11,879 nt of DNA from Methylococcales bacterium (GTDB lineage: Bacteria; Pseudomonadota; Gammaproteobacteria; Methylococcales; Methylomonadaceae). How positions within the stretch are numbered: position 1 is the first letter of the stretch; each line of letters opens with the position of its first letter. Shown here piece after piece: positions 7,101 to 11,879 of the stretch. The notes beneath the pieces are model-generated. The model was not told the origin of the DNA. It did no database searches and saw nothing but the letters and a program-made list of their open reading frames with translations. The translations under genes and the position numbers were made by a program. The DNA lies in NCBI GenBank assembly GCA_009692395.1, contig SHZG01000057.1, positions 1 through 11,879 on the forward strand. Reading direction: 5' to 3'.

Positions 7101-7164
7101 GACGCTATTTTTACTGCCGATTTTGTTTAAATTATTTGGCTTACCAAAAGAGCAAACGGTATGA
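4102..7164 (+). CDS. czcA: Heavy-metal RND efflux pump, CzcA/HME family
   Basis: This 1020-residue inner-membrane proton/metal antiporter is the engine of the tripartite pump. The first transmembrane helix (~11-31) is followed by the HME-RND start motif IPIDAFPEVSPTQVKI and then the first periplasmic porter domain. Helices 2-6 lie at ~333-485, with the TM4 signature GGLAIAIGMLVDAAVVVVEN placing Asp401 and Glu408 at the proton-relay positions. Helix 7 and the second porter domain follow (FMPTMDEGDIILQ; MRVSEMLTG at ~657-665), then helices 8-12 (~855-1013) with LGFIALFGIAVLNGVVMVN. CzcA of Cupriavidus has DFG before this Asp; here that position is Ala395, as in CusA-like and other HME classes. 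Of the three CusA copper-binding Met positions only the last seems kept (Met662, by-eye alignment), which argues for a divalent metal, but specificity is inference. The start overlaps the czcB stop and the end overlaps the next ATG. Confidence 0.93.
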   Translation: MAALIRFALSQRLLMMIAVLLLAGGGYYSFKNIPIDAFPEVSPTQVKIIVKAAGMTPEEVEARITAPIEVELLGIPHQTMLRSVAKYALTDITVDFQEGTDIFWARQQIAERLNTLWGNLPAGVEGGIAPMTTPLGEMFMFSVEGGGLDLMERRSLLDWVIRPALCTVAGVADVNSLGGLVRSFEIIPDNTRLSARGISLDKLQQAIQSNNRNDGAGRLTDGEEALIVRAEGRIKNLDDVKNIVVDNKNGISITVADISEVKIGAITRYGAVSKNGQGEAVTGLVLSLRGANARQTITGIEAKIAEISKGFPKGVEAKVFYNRGDLVDKAVDTVLHALLEAIVLVVVLLILFLGNLRAALVVALALPLAALFTFILMKQMDMSANLMSLGGLAIAIGMLVDAAVVVVENLINHLAETKTAKRLPRLHIIYRATAEVAGSVTAGILIIIIVFLPLLTLQGLEGKLFTPVALTIVFALSGSLILSLTVIPVIASYLLKEVSHEEPWLPRQLQKLYQPSLLWCLKNSKVVFTGAAVLLIVTGFVFTQIGSTFMPTMDEGDIILQLEKLPSITLEKSVDLDGQVQKNLLKNVPEIATIVSRVGSDELGLDPMGLNETDTFLVLKPKDQWRMHSKEELIEEIRKVMAQTPGIAFGFTQPIEMRVSEMLTGTRGDVAIKLFGADLAILNEKANEIADILKHITGSTDVFAKQNGGMQFLQLTIDTLAAGRLGLDVDSIETLLRAQIEGLNLGVVQEGIKRTPIMLRGASNTANFDNLQITLPNGGHVPVTAIAKIEKVEGVVSIDREKGQRFVVVRSNVEGRDLVSFVEEARKAVEEKVKLPTGYTVEFGGQFENQQRAAATLTLVVPIALGLIFLLLFSTFGSVRQAVLVLSNIPLAMVGGVFALWLSGEYLSVPASLGFIALFGIAVLNGVVMVNYFNQLKAMGMDIVKVVTLGSSRRLRPVLMTASIAAFGLIPLLFATGPGSEIQRPLAIVVIGGLVSSTFLTLFLLPILFKLFGLPKEQTV

Positions 7165-7469
7165 AACATGACAAAGAATATCTAGTAACTATTAACGTGC
7201 CACCCAGTCTCGAAGAGCCGCTGGTTGATGCGTTACTGACCTTAGAAGAGGAATTGGGTTTTAGTAGTTTCGCCGTTAACGCCCATCATCATGAAAATAA
7301 AGGCTTGTCCTTAGCTGAACAAGTGACAGGTCGGCAAAAACAACTACGCTTTCAAATGTATATTGATGAAAACGATTTGGAGGCGTTAGTTGACAAATTA
7401 AAACAAGAGTTTTCAGGATCAGGCATTCAGTATTGGGTGTTACCTGTGCTTACTAGCGGGGTGATTTAA
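7161..7469 (+). CDS. DUF3240-family small protein of the efflux operon
   Basis: This is a 102-residue cytoplasmic protein with no signal peptide or membrane segment. The sequence pattern is N-terminal beta strand EYLVTINVPPSLEEPLVDAL, a His cluster (NAHHHEN, residues ~40-46), AEQVTGRQKQLRFQMYI, then a helix and a final strand QYWVLPVLTSGVI. It fits the DUF3240 family, small proteins with a ferredoxin-like or PII/CutA-like look that are routinely encoded next to czcA-type pumps. The function is not established; the His cluster and location suggest metal sensing or modulation of the pump on the cytoplasmic side, which is inference. Its ATG overlaps the czcA TGA (ATGA), so it is translated coupled to the pump, and the operon terminator begins 9 bases after its stop. 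Confidence 0.8.
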   Translation: MKHDKEYLVTINVPPSLEEPLVDALLTLEEELGFSSFAVNAHHHENKGLSLAEQVTGRQKQLRFQMYIDENDLEALVDKLKQEFSGSGIQYWVLPVLTSGVI

Positions 7470-7477
7470 GTCTTGCG

Positions 7478-7508
7478 GGAGTGCAAACTTAGGTTTGCAC
7501 TCCTTTTT
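7478..7508 (+). terminator. Intrinsic terminator of the efflux operon
   Basis: GGAGTGCAAAC (7478-7488) pairs perfectly with GTTTGCACTCC (7493-7503) around a TTAG tetraloop, and five Ts follow at 7504-7508. It lies 9 bases after the stop of the DUF3240 gene. On the minus strand no T-run follows the stem, so it should act mainly on the plus-strand operon and not on the converging bamD transcript. The remaining 7509-7550 gap shows no strong bamD terminator. Confidence 0.9.
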
Positions 7509-7550
7509 GTTCTGAAGTAATTGCAATTAGCGGCAATGTTTAGCAAATCA

Positions 7551-8426
7551 CTATTTCTCTAGTCCAATAAAATCCCAAACTTTATGGGAAACAGTGGCTT
7601 CGCTATGTTCTGGAACAGGCGGACCATTGGGGTAGTTAAGTTCATAAACGCGAGCGGCATCTTTTGCTAAATCAGTCATACCAAGATTAACGTAGGCTTC
7701 CTTCATCACTTGTAAGGCATAGGGTACAGCGGGCGTACCTTGATAGTGTTCAACCACATCCGATGCTCTACTTGCTGCTGCCACATAAGCCTTACGGCTC
7801 ATGTAATAACGGGCAATATGAACTTCGTGCATCGCTAAGTTGTTATTCAATGCAATCATCCGTAGCTTGGCATCAGCAACGTAGCGGCTATTAGGAAACC
7901 GAGTGATTAACTCTTTAAAATTATTGTAAGCAATTTGTGCTTTGTTTTGATCACGTTGTGCGGTATCAGTCGGTAGAAAACGATCCACAAAACCGATGTC
8001 ACGATTGTAATTAGCCAAACCTTTTAAATACAGTGCGTAATCCACACCCACACTACGCGGATTCATTTTGATAAAGCGATCAGCGGTAGCCACGGCTTCT
8101 TCATGCTTGCCTGCTTTATAATAAGCGTAGGCTAAATCCAGTTCAGTTTGTGCTGAACCATCACCAAACGGATAACGTGTTTCAATGGTTTCATAGAGTT
8201 TGACGGCTTTTTCATAACTGCCTGCATCAACAGCAGTCTTCGCTTCGCTACGAAACTGCTGTACATCCCAGCCGACGTAATCATCCTCAGTAGAATCAGA
8301 GTCGCCTGAAAACATATTGCCCAAACCACTCAATGCTCCGCAGCCTGAAAGCGCAAGACTTAAACAGCCAATAAATAAAATTTTTATTAAAATTAATCGC
8401 ATAATACTCATGACACGTTGTAACAT
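7551..8426 (-). CDS. bamD: BamD, outer-membrane protein assembly lipoprotein
   Basis: BamD (ComL/YfiO) is the essential periplasmic lipoprotein of the BAM complex that folds beta-barrel proteins into the outer membrane. The 291-residue product has a lipoprotein signal peptide with lipobox LSGC (Cys29). After it come TPR-like repeats: SYEKAVKLYETIETRYPFGD, then LDLAYAYYKAGKHEEAVATA, DRFIKMNPRSVGVDYALYLK, and ANYNRDIGFVDRFLPTDTAQ-type sequence characteristic of BamD. The YNNFKELITRFPNSRYVADA segment follows. Three Met codons are possible starts (8426, 8411, 8402). The first has a weak purine-rich GAGAAAA ten bases upstream, while the third would give a more compact signal peptide. The C-terminus is about 45 residues longer than in E. 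coli BamD (245 aa), as in many gammaproteobacteria. Divergent from rluD, as in E. coli. Confidence 0.93.
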   Translation of the reverse strand: MLQRVMSIMRLILIKILFIGCLSLALSGCGALSGLGNMFSGDSDSTEDDYVGWDVQQFRSEAKTAVDAGSYEKAVKLYETIETRYPFGDGSAQTELDLAYAYYKAGKHEEAVATADRFIKMNPRSVGVDYALYLKGLANYNRDIGFVDRFLPTDTAQRDQNKAQIAYNNFKELITRFPNSRYVADAKLRMIALNNNLAMHEVHIARYYMSRKAYVAAASRASDVVEHYQGTPAVPYALQVMKEAYVNLGMTDLAKDAARVYELNYPNGPPVPEHSEATVSHKVWDFIGLEK

Positions 8427-8503
8427 TAGAAGTTTTCTCGCCGAATAAATGGCTGTTTATCGTGTGAGTATAACTTAACTATGGGTTATTCAGAAGACTT
8501 GTT
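8427..8503. promoter_or_regulatory. Divergent bamD / rluD promoter region
   Basis: The 77-base gap must drive both genes. On the minus strand TATACT (complement of 8467-8472) is a good -10 box for bamD, with TTCTGA (8490-8495) 17 bases upstream as a poor -35. On the plus strand TATAAC (8469-8474) is a possible -10 box for rluD without a convincing -35. The two -10 boxes overlap by four bases, so the two promoters could compete for polymerase. Before rluD the only ribosome-site candidate is AGAAG, about seven bases ahead of the ATG. Confidence 0.4.
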
Positions 8504-9448
8504 ATGACAAAATTAATGGAAGAAGTACCTTACGAAATGGCAGGAATGCGCTTAGATCAAGTGCTTGCAGAGCTATTTGCCGATTATTCACGCAGTAAAT
8601 TACAAACATGGGTTAAAGCAGGACGTGTCCAAGTCAATGGTGTCCCGCTGAAGGTTAGGGATAAAGTAGACGGCGGTGAAATTATTACGCTGGATGCAGA
8701 AGCCGAAGTGGTTATTCATGCTGAACCTGAAAAGATTCCGTTAGATATTGTGTTTGAGGATGAAAGTTTGCTCATCGTTTTCAAACCAGCGGGTTTAGTA
8801 GTGCATCCTGCGGTGGGCAATTGGAACGGCACGTTAATGAATGCGTTGCTCAATCATGATGCTAATCTGGAAACCTTGCCCAGAGCGGGGATTATTCACC
8901 GTCTTGATAAAGACACCAGCGGCTTATTAATGATTGCCAAAACCTTGCAAGCGCATAATAGCCTGACGCAACAATTGCAAGAACGGACGATTACCCGCGA
9001 ATATTTGGCGATTAGCCGTGGGCGTATGACCGCAGGCGGAACAATTGATGAACCTATCGGACGACATCCGCAGGATAGATTGCGTTATGTGGTTCGCGAC
9101 GGAGGCAAAGAAGCTGTCACGCATTACCGCGTGGTGCATCGTTTTACCCGTCATACGCTAGTTCGGGTTAAATTAGAAACAGGACGTACACATCAAATTC
9201 GTGTTCACATGGCGTATATTCGTTTTCCGTTGTTGGGTGATCCGATGTACGGCGGCCGTTTTCAAATGCCACCGAATTGCAGTGAAATGCTGGAAAAAGA
9301 ATTACGCAGTTTTAAACGCCAAGCCTTACACGCGGAAAAACTCGGTTTGCTCCATCCTGTCACGGGTGAATATATGGAATGGGTACAACCCATGCCTGAT
9401 GATATGGTGCGCTTACTCGCCGCCTTGGCTGACAATGAACCACAATAA
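8504..9448 (+). CDS. rluD: 23S rRNA pseudouridine synthase RluD
   Basis: RluD converts uridines 1911, 1915 and 1917 of helix 69 in 23S rRNA to pseudouridine, a modification important for ribosome assembly in E. coli. The 314-residue product starts with an S4 RNA-binding domain (MRLDQVLAELFADYSRSKLQ to about residue 75, containing GRVQVNG). The RsuA/RluA catalytic domain follows. Its motif is GIIHRLDKDTSGLLMIAK with catalytic Asp135. Further family marks are LVVHPAVGNWNGTLMNALL and LETGRTHQIRVHMAYIRFPL, and the QALHAEKLGLLHP segment near the end. Length equals the family norm. RluC is excluded by the neighbourhood: bamD divergent upstream and pgeF overlapping downstream match the E. coli yfiO-rluD-yfiH order. 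The stop overlaps the pgeF start by 14 bases. Confidence 0.95.
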   Translation: MTKLMEEVPYEMAGMRLDQVLAELFADYSRSKLQTWVKAGRVQVNGVPLKVRDKVDGGEIITLDAEAEVVIHAEPEKIPLDIVFEDESLLIVFKPAGLVVHPAVGNWNGTLMNALLNHDANLETLPRAGIIHRLDKDTSGLLMIAKTLQAHNSLTQQLQERTITREYLAISRGRMTAGGTIDEPIGRHPQDRLRYVVRDGGKEAVTHYRVVHRFTRHTLVRVKLETGRTHQIRVHMAYIRFPLLGDPMYGGRFQMPPNCSEMLEKELRSFKRQALHAEKLGLLHPVTGEYMEWVQPMPDDMVRLLAALADNEPQ

Positions 9449-10169
9449 GCACTGGATTACCCCTGATTGGCCCGCGCCTGCCAATATTCACGCTGCCACC
9501 ACTTTACGCACAGGTGGCGTGAGTGTCGCGCCTTACGACAGCCTTAATCCTGCGACTCATGTCGGTGATGATGCGGCGTGTGTGCGTGAAAATCGGCAGC
9601 GCATTAAAACCATGCTGGCGTTACTTAGCGAACCCGTGTGGCTAGATCAAATACACAGTAATCTTGTGATTAACGCAGGGCAAACTACCACACTGCAACA
9701 AGCCGATGCCAGTGTTAGCAATCAAGCGGGCGTGGTGTGTGCCGTGATGACCGCTGATTGTTTACCGCTATTAATCTGCTCTACCGATGGCAAGCAAATC
9801 GCCGCCATTCATGCAGGCTGGAAAGGCTTATTGGCGGGTATTATCACTAATACCGTCAACGCCTTAGCGACCACTGATGTATTAGTCTGGCTAGGCCCTG
9901 CTATTGGTGCGACGTGTTTTGAAGTCGGTGAAGAAGTGCGTGAAGTGTTTGTGGCAAAGTCTGCCGAGTTTGCTTCCGCCTTTACACAAGCTAGCGATAA
10001 CAAATATTTAGCCGATATTTACCAACTGTCGCGGATTGAATTAGCGACACTGAGTATTCATGCTGTTTATGGTGGTGATTTTTGTACTGTCACCGACCAA
10101 GCGCGTTTTTATTCCTATCGTCGCGACACCCAAACAGGACGGTTAGCAACACTTATTTGGAGAACATAA
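9435..10169 (+). CDS. pgeF: Peptidoglycan editing factor PgeF (YfiH)
   Basis: PgeF is a cytoplasmic hydrolase of the laccase-domain family that removes wrongly made UDP-MurNAc-Ser precursors, keeping L-Ala at position 1 of the peptidoglycan stem. The 244-residue product is family length. The metal ligands are all present: His74 (LDQIHS), Cys109 (TADCLPLL) and His126 (HAGWKGLLAG). The N-terminal TTLRTGGVSVAPYDSLNPATHVGDD and C-terminal RFYSYRRD are also diagnostic. I chose the ATG at 9435 because MNHNKHWITPDWPAP is the normal family start. The frame stays open back to 9201 but that part lies within rluD and is unrelated. It overlaps rluD by 14 bases, implying coupling, and is followed after five bases by the ZIP gene. 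Confidence 0.93.
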   Translation: MNHNKHWITPDWPAPANIHAATTLRTGGVSVAPYDSLNPATHVGDDAACVRENRQRIKTMLALLSEPVWLDQIHSNLVINAGQTTTLQQADASVSNQAGVVCAVMTADCLPLLICSTDGKQIAAIHAGWKGLLAGIITNTVNALATTDVLVWLGPAIGATCFEVGEEVREVFVAKSAEFASAFTQASDNKYLADIYQLSRIELATLSIHAVYGGDFCTVTDQARFYSYRRDTQTGRLATLIWRT

Positions 10170-10174
10170 GGACT

Positions 10175-10987
10175 GTGCATTTACTGATTTATATTATTAT
10201 TTTTACCGCTGTCGGTGGTGTATTAAGCGTATTGGCGGCTGGTATTTTTTTATTGCTACCCGATGCGCAACGCAACGCAGTATTACCGCACGGCATTAGT
10301 TTTTCGATTGGCGCGTTATTAGCGGTAGCCTTTTGGGGCTTGATTCCCGAAGCCTTTGAAGCGGTGAAATCTGAACAATTGCAAACACTGTCTGGCACGA
10401 TTTTAGTCGGCATACTGGGTTTTTTCGTACTGGAAAAATTATTGATATGGCGGCATTGCCATTTTGGCGATTGCGCGGCTTACGATGATGACGAACATGG
10501 ACACGGGCATCATCACGGAGTCAGAAAATCCGCAGGCGCGTTAATCATTATCGGCGATGGTATTCATAATTTTGTTGATGGTGTACTCATCGGCGCGGCA
10601 TTTTTAACTGATGTGCAGTTAGGTATTGTTACTAGCTTAGCTGTTGCTGCGCATGAAATTCCGCAAGAAGTCGGAGATTTTGCGATTTTATTAGAAAGCG
10701 GTTATAGCAAAGGTAAAGCCCTGTGTTACAATATCCTAGCCAGTTTAACCACCGTCATCGGCGGCGTATTAGCCTATTTTAGCTTGGCAGATTTACATGA
10801 TAACTTGCCGTATTTTCTGGCATTAGCGGCTTCTAGTTTTATTTATATTGCCGTTGCCGATTTAATTCCATCGCTGCATAAAAAAACCGACACTAAAACA
10901 TCGTTACAGCAAATTGCTTTGATTACCGCAGGCGTGTTGTTAATTTGCACCCTACATGACATTGCTCACCATGTAGACGTGAGGTGA
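10175..10987 (+). CDS. ZIP-family zinc/metal transporter
   Basis: This is an inner-membrane ZIP transporter of about 270 residues with eight predicted helices, normally importing Zn, Fe or Mn. TM4 carries HNFVDGVLIGAAF (His131, Asn132, Asp135) and TM5 carries HEIPQEVGDFAILLESG (His160, Glu161, Glu165), the two motifs that build the binuclear metal site. The loop between TM3 and TM4 has HCH (94-96), Cys100 and DDDEHGHGHHHG (~104-115), a typical metal-binding loop. The start is uncertain: GTG at 10175 follows AAGGA by only two bases but gives an N-terminus (VHLLIYIIIFTAVGG) that begins directly in TM1. An ATG at 10082 would overlap pgeF by 88 bases and add unrelated residues. The five-base gap suggests co-transcription with rluD-pgeF. 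The direction of transport is assumed from the family. Confidence 0.88.
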   Translation: MHLLIYIIIFTAVGGVLSVLAAGIFLLLPDAQRNAVLPHGISFSIGALLAVAFWGLIPEAFEAVKSEQLQTLSGTILVGILGFFVLEKLLIWRHCHFGDCAAYDDDEHGHGHHHGVRKSAGALIIIGDGIHNFVDGVLIGAAFLTDVQLGIVTSLAVAAHEIPQEVGDFAILLESGYSKGKALCYNILASLTTVIGGVLAYFSLADLHDNLPYFLALAASSFIYIAVADLIPSLHKKTDTKTSLQQIALITAGVLLICTLHDIAHHVDVR

Positions 10988-11149
10988 TGTATTAGGTTAT
11001 TAATTGAAATGCTTATACCTCACCCTAACTGACTTATTACAAGGTACTATCGCTTAGCGGCGGCTGTTTTCAAAATACCTACTTAGTAAAAGCGATAGTG
11101 AATACAGAGCAAGCGCGACAATATGAACTGTTTCGCCATATTACAATTC
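10988..11149. other. Intergenic spacer between ZIP gene and IS, weak inverted repeat
   Basis: I see no gene in this 162-base stretch. It holds a 10-bp inverted repeat, ACTATCGCTT (11046-11055) and AAGCGATAGT (11090-11099), with a 34-base spacer and no T-run. GTGAGGT near 10979 and ACCTCAC near 11027 also form a 7-bp inverted repeat spanning the ZIP stop codon, a poor terminator candidate. The right-hand IS starts at 11150, so sequence left of it is its target flank. Confidence 0.4.
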
Positions 11150-11170
11150 GGTAGCGGGTTAAATCTGTAA

Positions 11171-11563
11171 TTATGAATAAATATCGCGCCCGAATTCGAC
11201 CTTGTTGAGAAGCAAACCGATGACGGTGTCGTGCATCAACTCTAGTTTTGAGCAGCAAATGGTCTTGCGATTGAGTCGTTTGATCCATGTCCGAAAGTTC
11301 AGGTTTTTACGTTCTATTTTCTGCGTATTGCGCTTACCAATCTCATGCTTATCAGCCTCAAGGTGACGCTGATAAGCATCCCAATCATCTGTGTAGAAGC
11401 AGGTAATATTAAAGGGGGCAAGCAAGGTTTGAAGTTGCTTGAATACATCATCCTTGCGCTTACCAAATACATAAGCGAGTACGGTGTTAGTGGTATGGTC
11501 AACGGCGTGCCACAGCCAGCGTTGGTTGGATTTATTGCCTACATAAGACCACTGCTCGTCCAT
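11171..11563 (-). CDS. IS1-family transposase, catalytic (InsB-like) part
   Basis: This 130-residue DDE transposase domain cuts and joins IS ends. Counting from the Met at 11563, Asp2 (MDEQWSYVGNKSNQRWLW), Asp59 (CFYTDDWDAYQ) and Glu84 (QKIERKNLNF) form the triad. Twenty-four residues separate the second Asp from Glu, the IS1 spacing. KRLNRKTICCSK supplies the following basic residues. The same frame continues upstream of this Met (SGLEVRLEAAVEIE) to the TGA at 11618-11620, so the natural product was probably one polypeptide with the InsA-like part. As it stands, translation of the catalytic part would need reinitiation at 11563 or TGA readthrough. All visible catalytic residues are intact. 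Confidence 0.85.
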   Translation of the reverse strand: MDEQWSYVGNKSNQRWLWHAVDHTTNTVLAYVFGKRKDDVFKQLQTLLAPFNITCFYTDDWDAYQRHLEADKHEIGKRNTQKIERKNLNFRTWIKRLNRKTICCSKLELMHDTVIGLLLNKVEFGRDIYS

Positions 11564-11617
11564 TTCAATCTCGACAGCCGCTTCTAGCCTGACTTCCAGC
11601 CCGCTGTTTACGCTGAA

Positions 11618-11878
11618 TCAGTTAGCTGTGGATGGACTTGTACCAACGTATTGGCTTTTTTTTAACGTGCTAATGACGGTGTTCTTGTTGATTTTTAAGA
11701 CCCGCGCCGTATCGCGGATACCGCTACCATTGATTGCCATGTTGACTATCTTGGTCTGAATGCCTACTTCACAAGCGCGGTATCGGTAGCTCAGCATAAA
11801 GGTTTTTGTCATGCACAACGGGTTTCGACAACGGTAACGTGGCTCTCCCGTTGCATTGCGTCCTGACTTGCCAATCTG
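11618..11878 (-). CDS. IS1-family transposase, N-terminal (InsA-like) part, partial
   Basis: This is the N-terminal DNA-binding part, entering from the right edge (first complete codon at 11878). It shows the end of a zinc-finger segment (SGRNATGEPRYRCRNPLCMT, two Cys spaced by five residues), with the preceding Cys pair outside the window. A helix-turn-helix follows (KIVNMAINGSGIRDTARVLK, then INKNTVISTLKKSQ) like that of IS1 InsA. It ends in TSPSTAN and TGA at 11618-11620. The real start is off-window; an internal Met at 11818 is not the start. Because the frame is the same as that of the catalytic part, the TGA is either a nonsense mutation in a single-ORF transposase or a readthrough point. 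Confidence 0.8.
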   Translation of the reverse strand, partial: QIGKSGRNATGEPRYRCRNPLCMTKTFMLSYRYRACEVGIQTKIVNMAINGSGIRDTARVLKINKNTVISTLKKSQYVGTSPSTAN

Positions 11879-11879
11879 G

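Larger units (their letters stand above)
11150..11879 (-). mobile_element. IS1-family element, right copy, 5' end outside window
   Basis: The element is transcribed leftward, with its 3' terminus at 11150 (GGTAGCGGGTTAAATCTG). At least 730 bases lie inside the window and the 5' end is beyond the right edge, so the copy is near full length for an IS1-type element. It encodes an InsA-like zinc-finger/HTH part and an InsB-like DDE part. Unlike classical IS1, the two parts are in the same frame, as in the single-ORF IS1 relatives, with a TGA between them. The inverted partner at 1-148 shares about 97% of bases over their common terminal segment. Confidence 0.88.

Noticed and set aside
9201..9434. 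N-terminal extension of the PgeF frame
   Set aside because: The stretch lies wholly inside rluD in another frame and has no family similarity. The normal PgeF start is at 9435.
10082..10174. Upstream ATG start for the ZIP transporter
   Set aside because: It would overlap pgeF by 88 bases and add residues that read as antisense-like shadow. The GTG at 10175 begins at the first membrane helix.
11046..11099. 10-bp inverted repeat before the right IS as a MITE or attachment site
   Set aside because: A 34-base spacer, no flanking duplication and no second copy in the window; chance cannot be excluded.
1..11879. Composite transposon bounded by the two IS1-type copies
   Set aside because: The enclosed segment contains essential conserved housekeeping genes (bamD, rluD) in their usual order, and the IS flanks differ, so it is resident chromosome with two insertions rather than a mobile unit.

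Overview
This is a moderate-GC, gene-dense bacterial segment that looks gammaproteobacterial. The block bamD <- | -> rluD - pgeF is the arrangement known from E. coli (yfiO, rluD, yfiH). A sulfur-oxidiser-like lineage such as Thiotrichales/Beggiatoaceae would fit the single-frame IS1-type transposase and the overall style, but that is a weak guess from memory. No tRNA, rRNA or CRISPR array was seen.

Layout. (1) Positions 1-148 are the 3' end of an IS1-family element. It has inserted into, and cut off, a cation diffusion facilitator (CDF) metal-efflux gene whose first ~46 codons survive at 144-287 (minus). That gene is coupled, stop-to-start, to an upstream tusA-family gene (287-517, minus). 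(2) At 616-984 (minus) lies a small exported Gln/Tyr/Arg-rich protein of unknown function. (3) Positions 1172-7508 hold a heavy-metal RND efflux operon on the plus strand. It comprises a small exported protein that appears frameshifted (1172-1623), then czcC-, czcB- and czcA-like genes and a DUF3240 gene, joined by 1-4 base overlaps and closed by a strong intrinsic terminator. (4) At 7551-10987 are bamD (minus), then divergently rluD, pgeF and a ZIP-family zinc/metal transporter, the last three apparently one operon. (5) At 11150-11879 is a second copy of the same IS1-type element in opposite orientation. It runs off the window, and an in-frame TGA splits its transposase.

How it fits together. 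The theme is metal homeostasis: a tripartite periplasm-spanning exporter with its small accessory protein, a broken CDF exporter, and a ZIP importer, with envelope and RNA/cell-wall housekeeping genes in between. The two IS copies are about 97% identical over the 149 bases shared and face each other in inverted orientation, so recombination between them could flip the whole segment.

The points most worth checking are the IS-truncated CDF gene, a perfect 14-bp-arm palindrome inside the czcB signal-peptide region that looks like an in-frame insertion, the frameshifted first gene of the efflux operon, and the nonsense codon in the transposase. I found no convincing undescribed multi-gene system.
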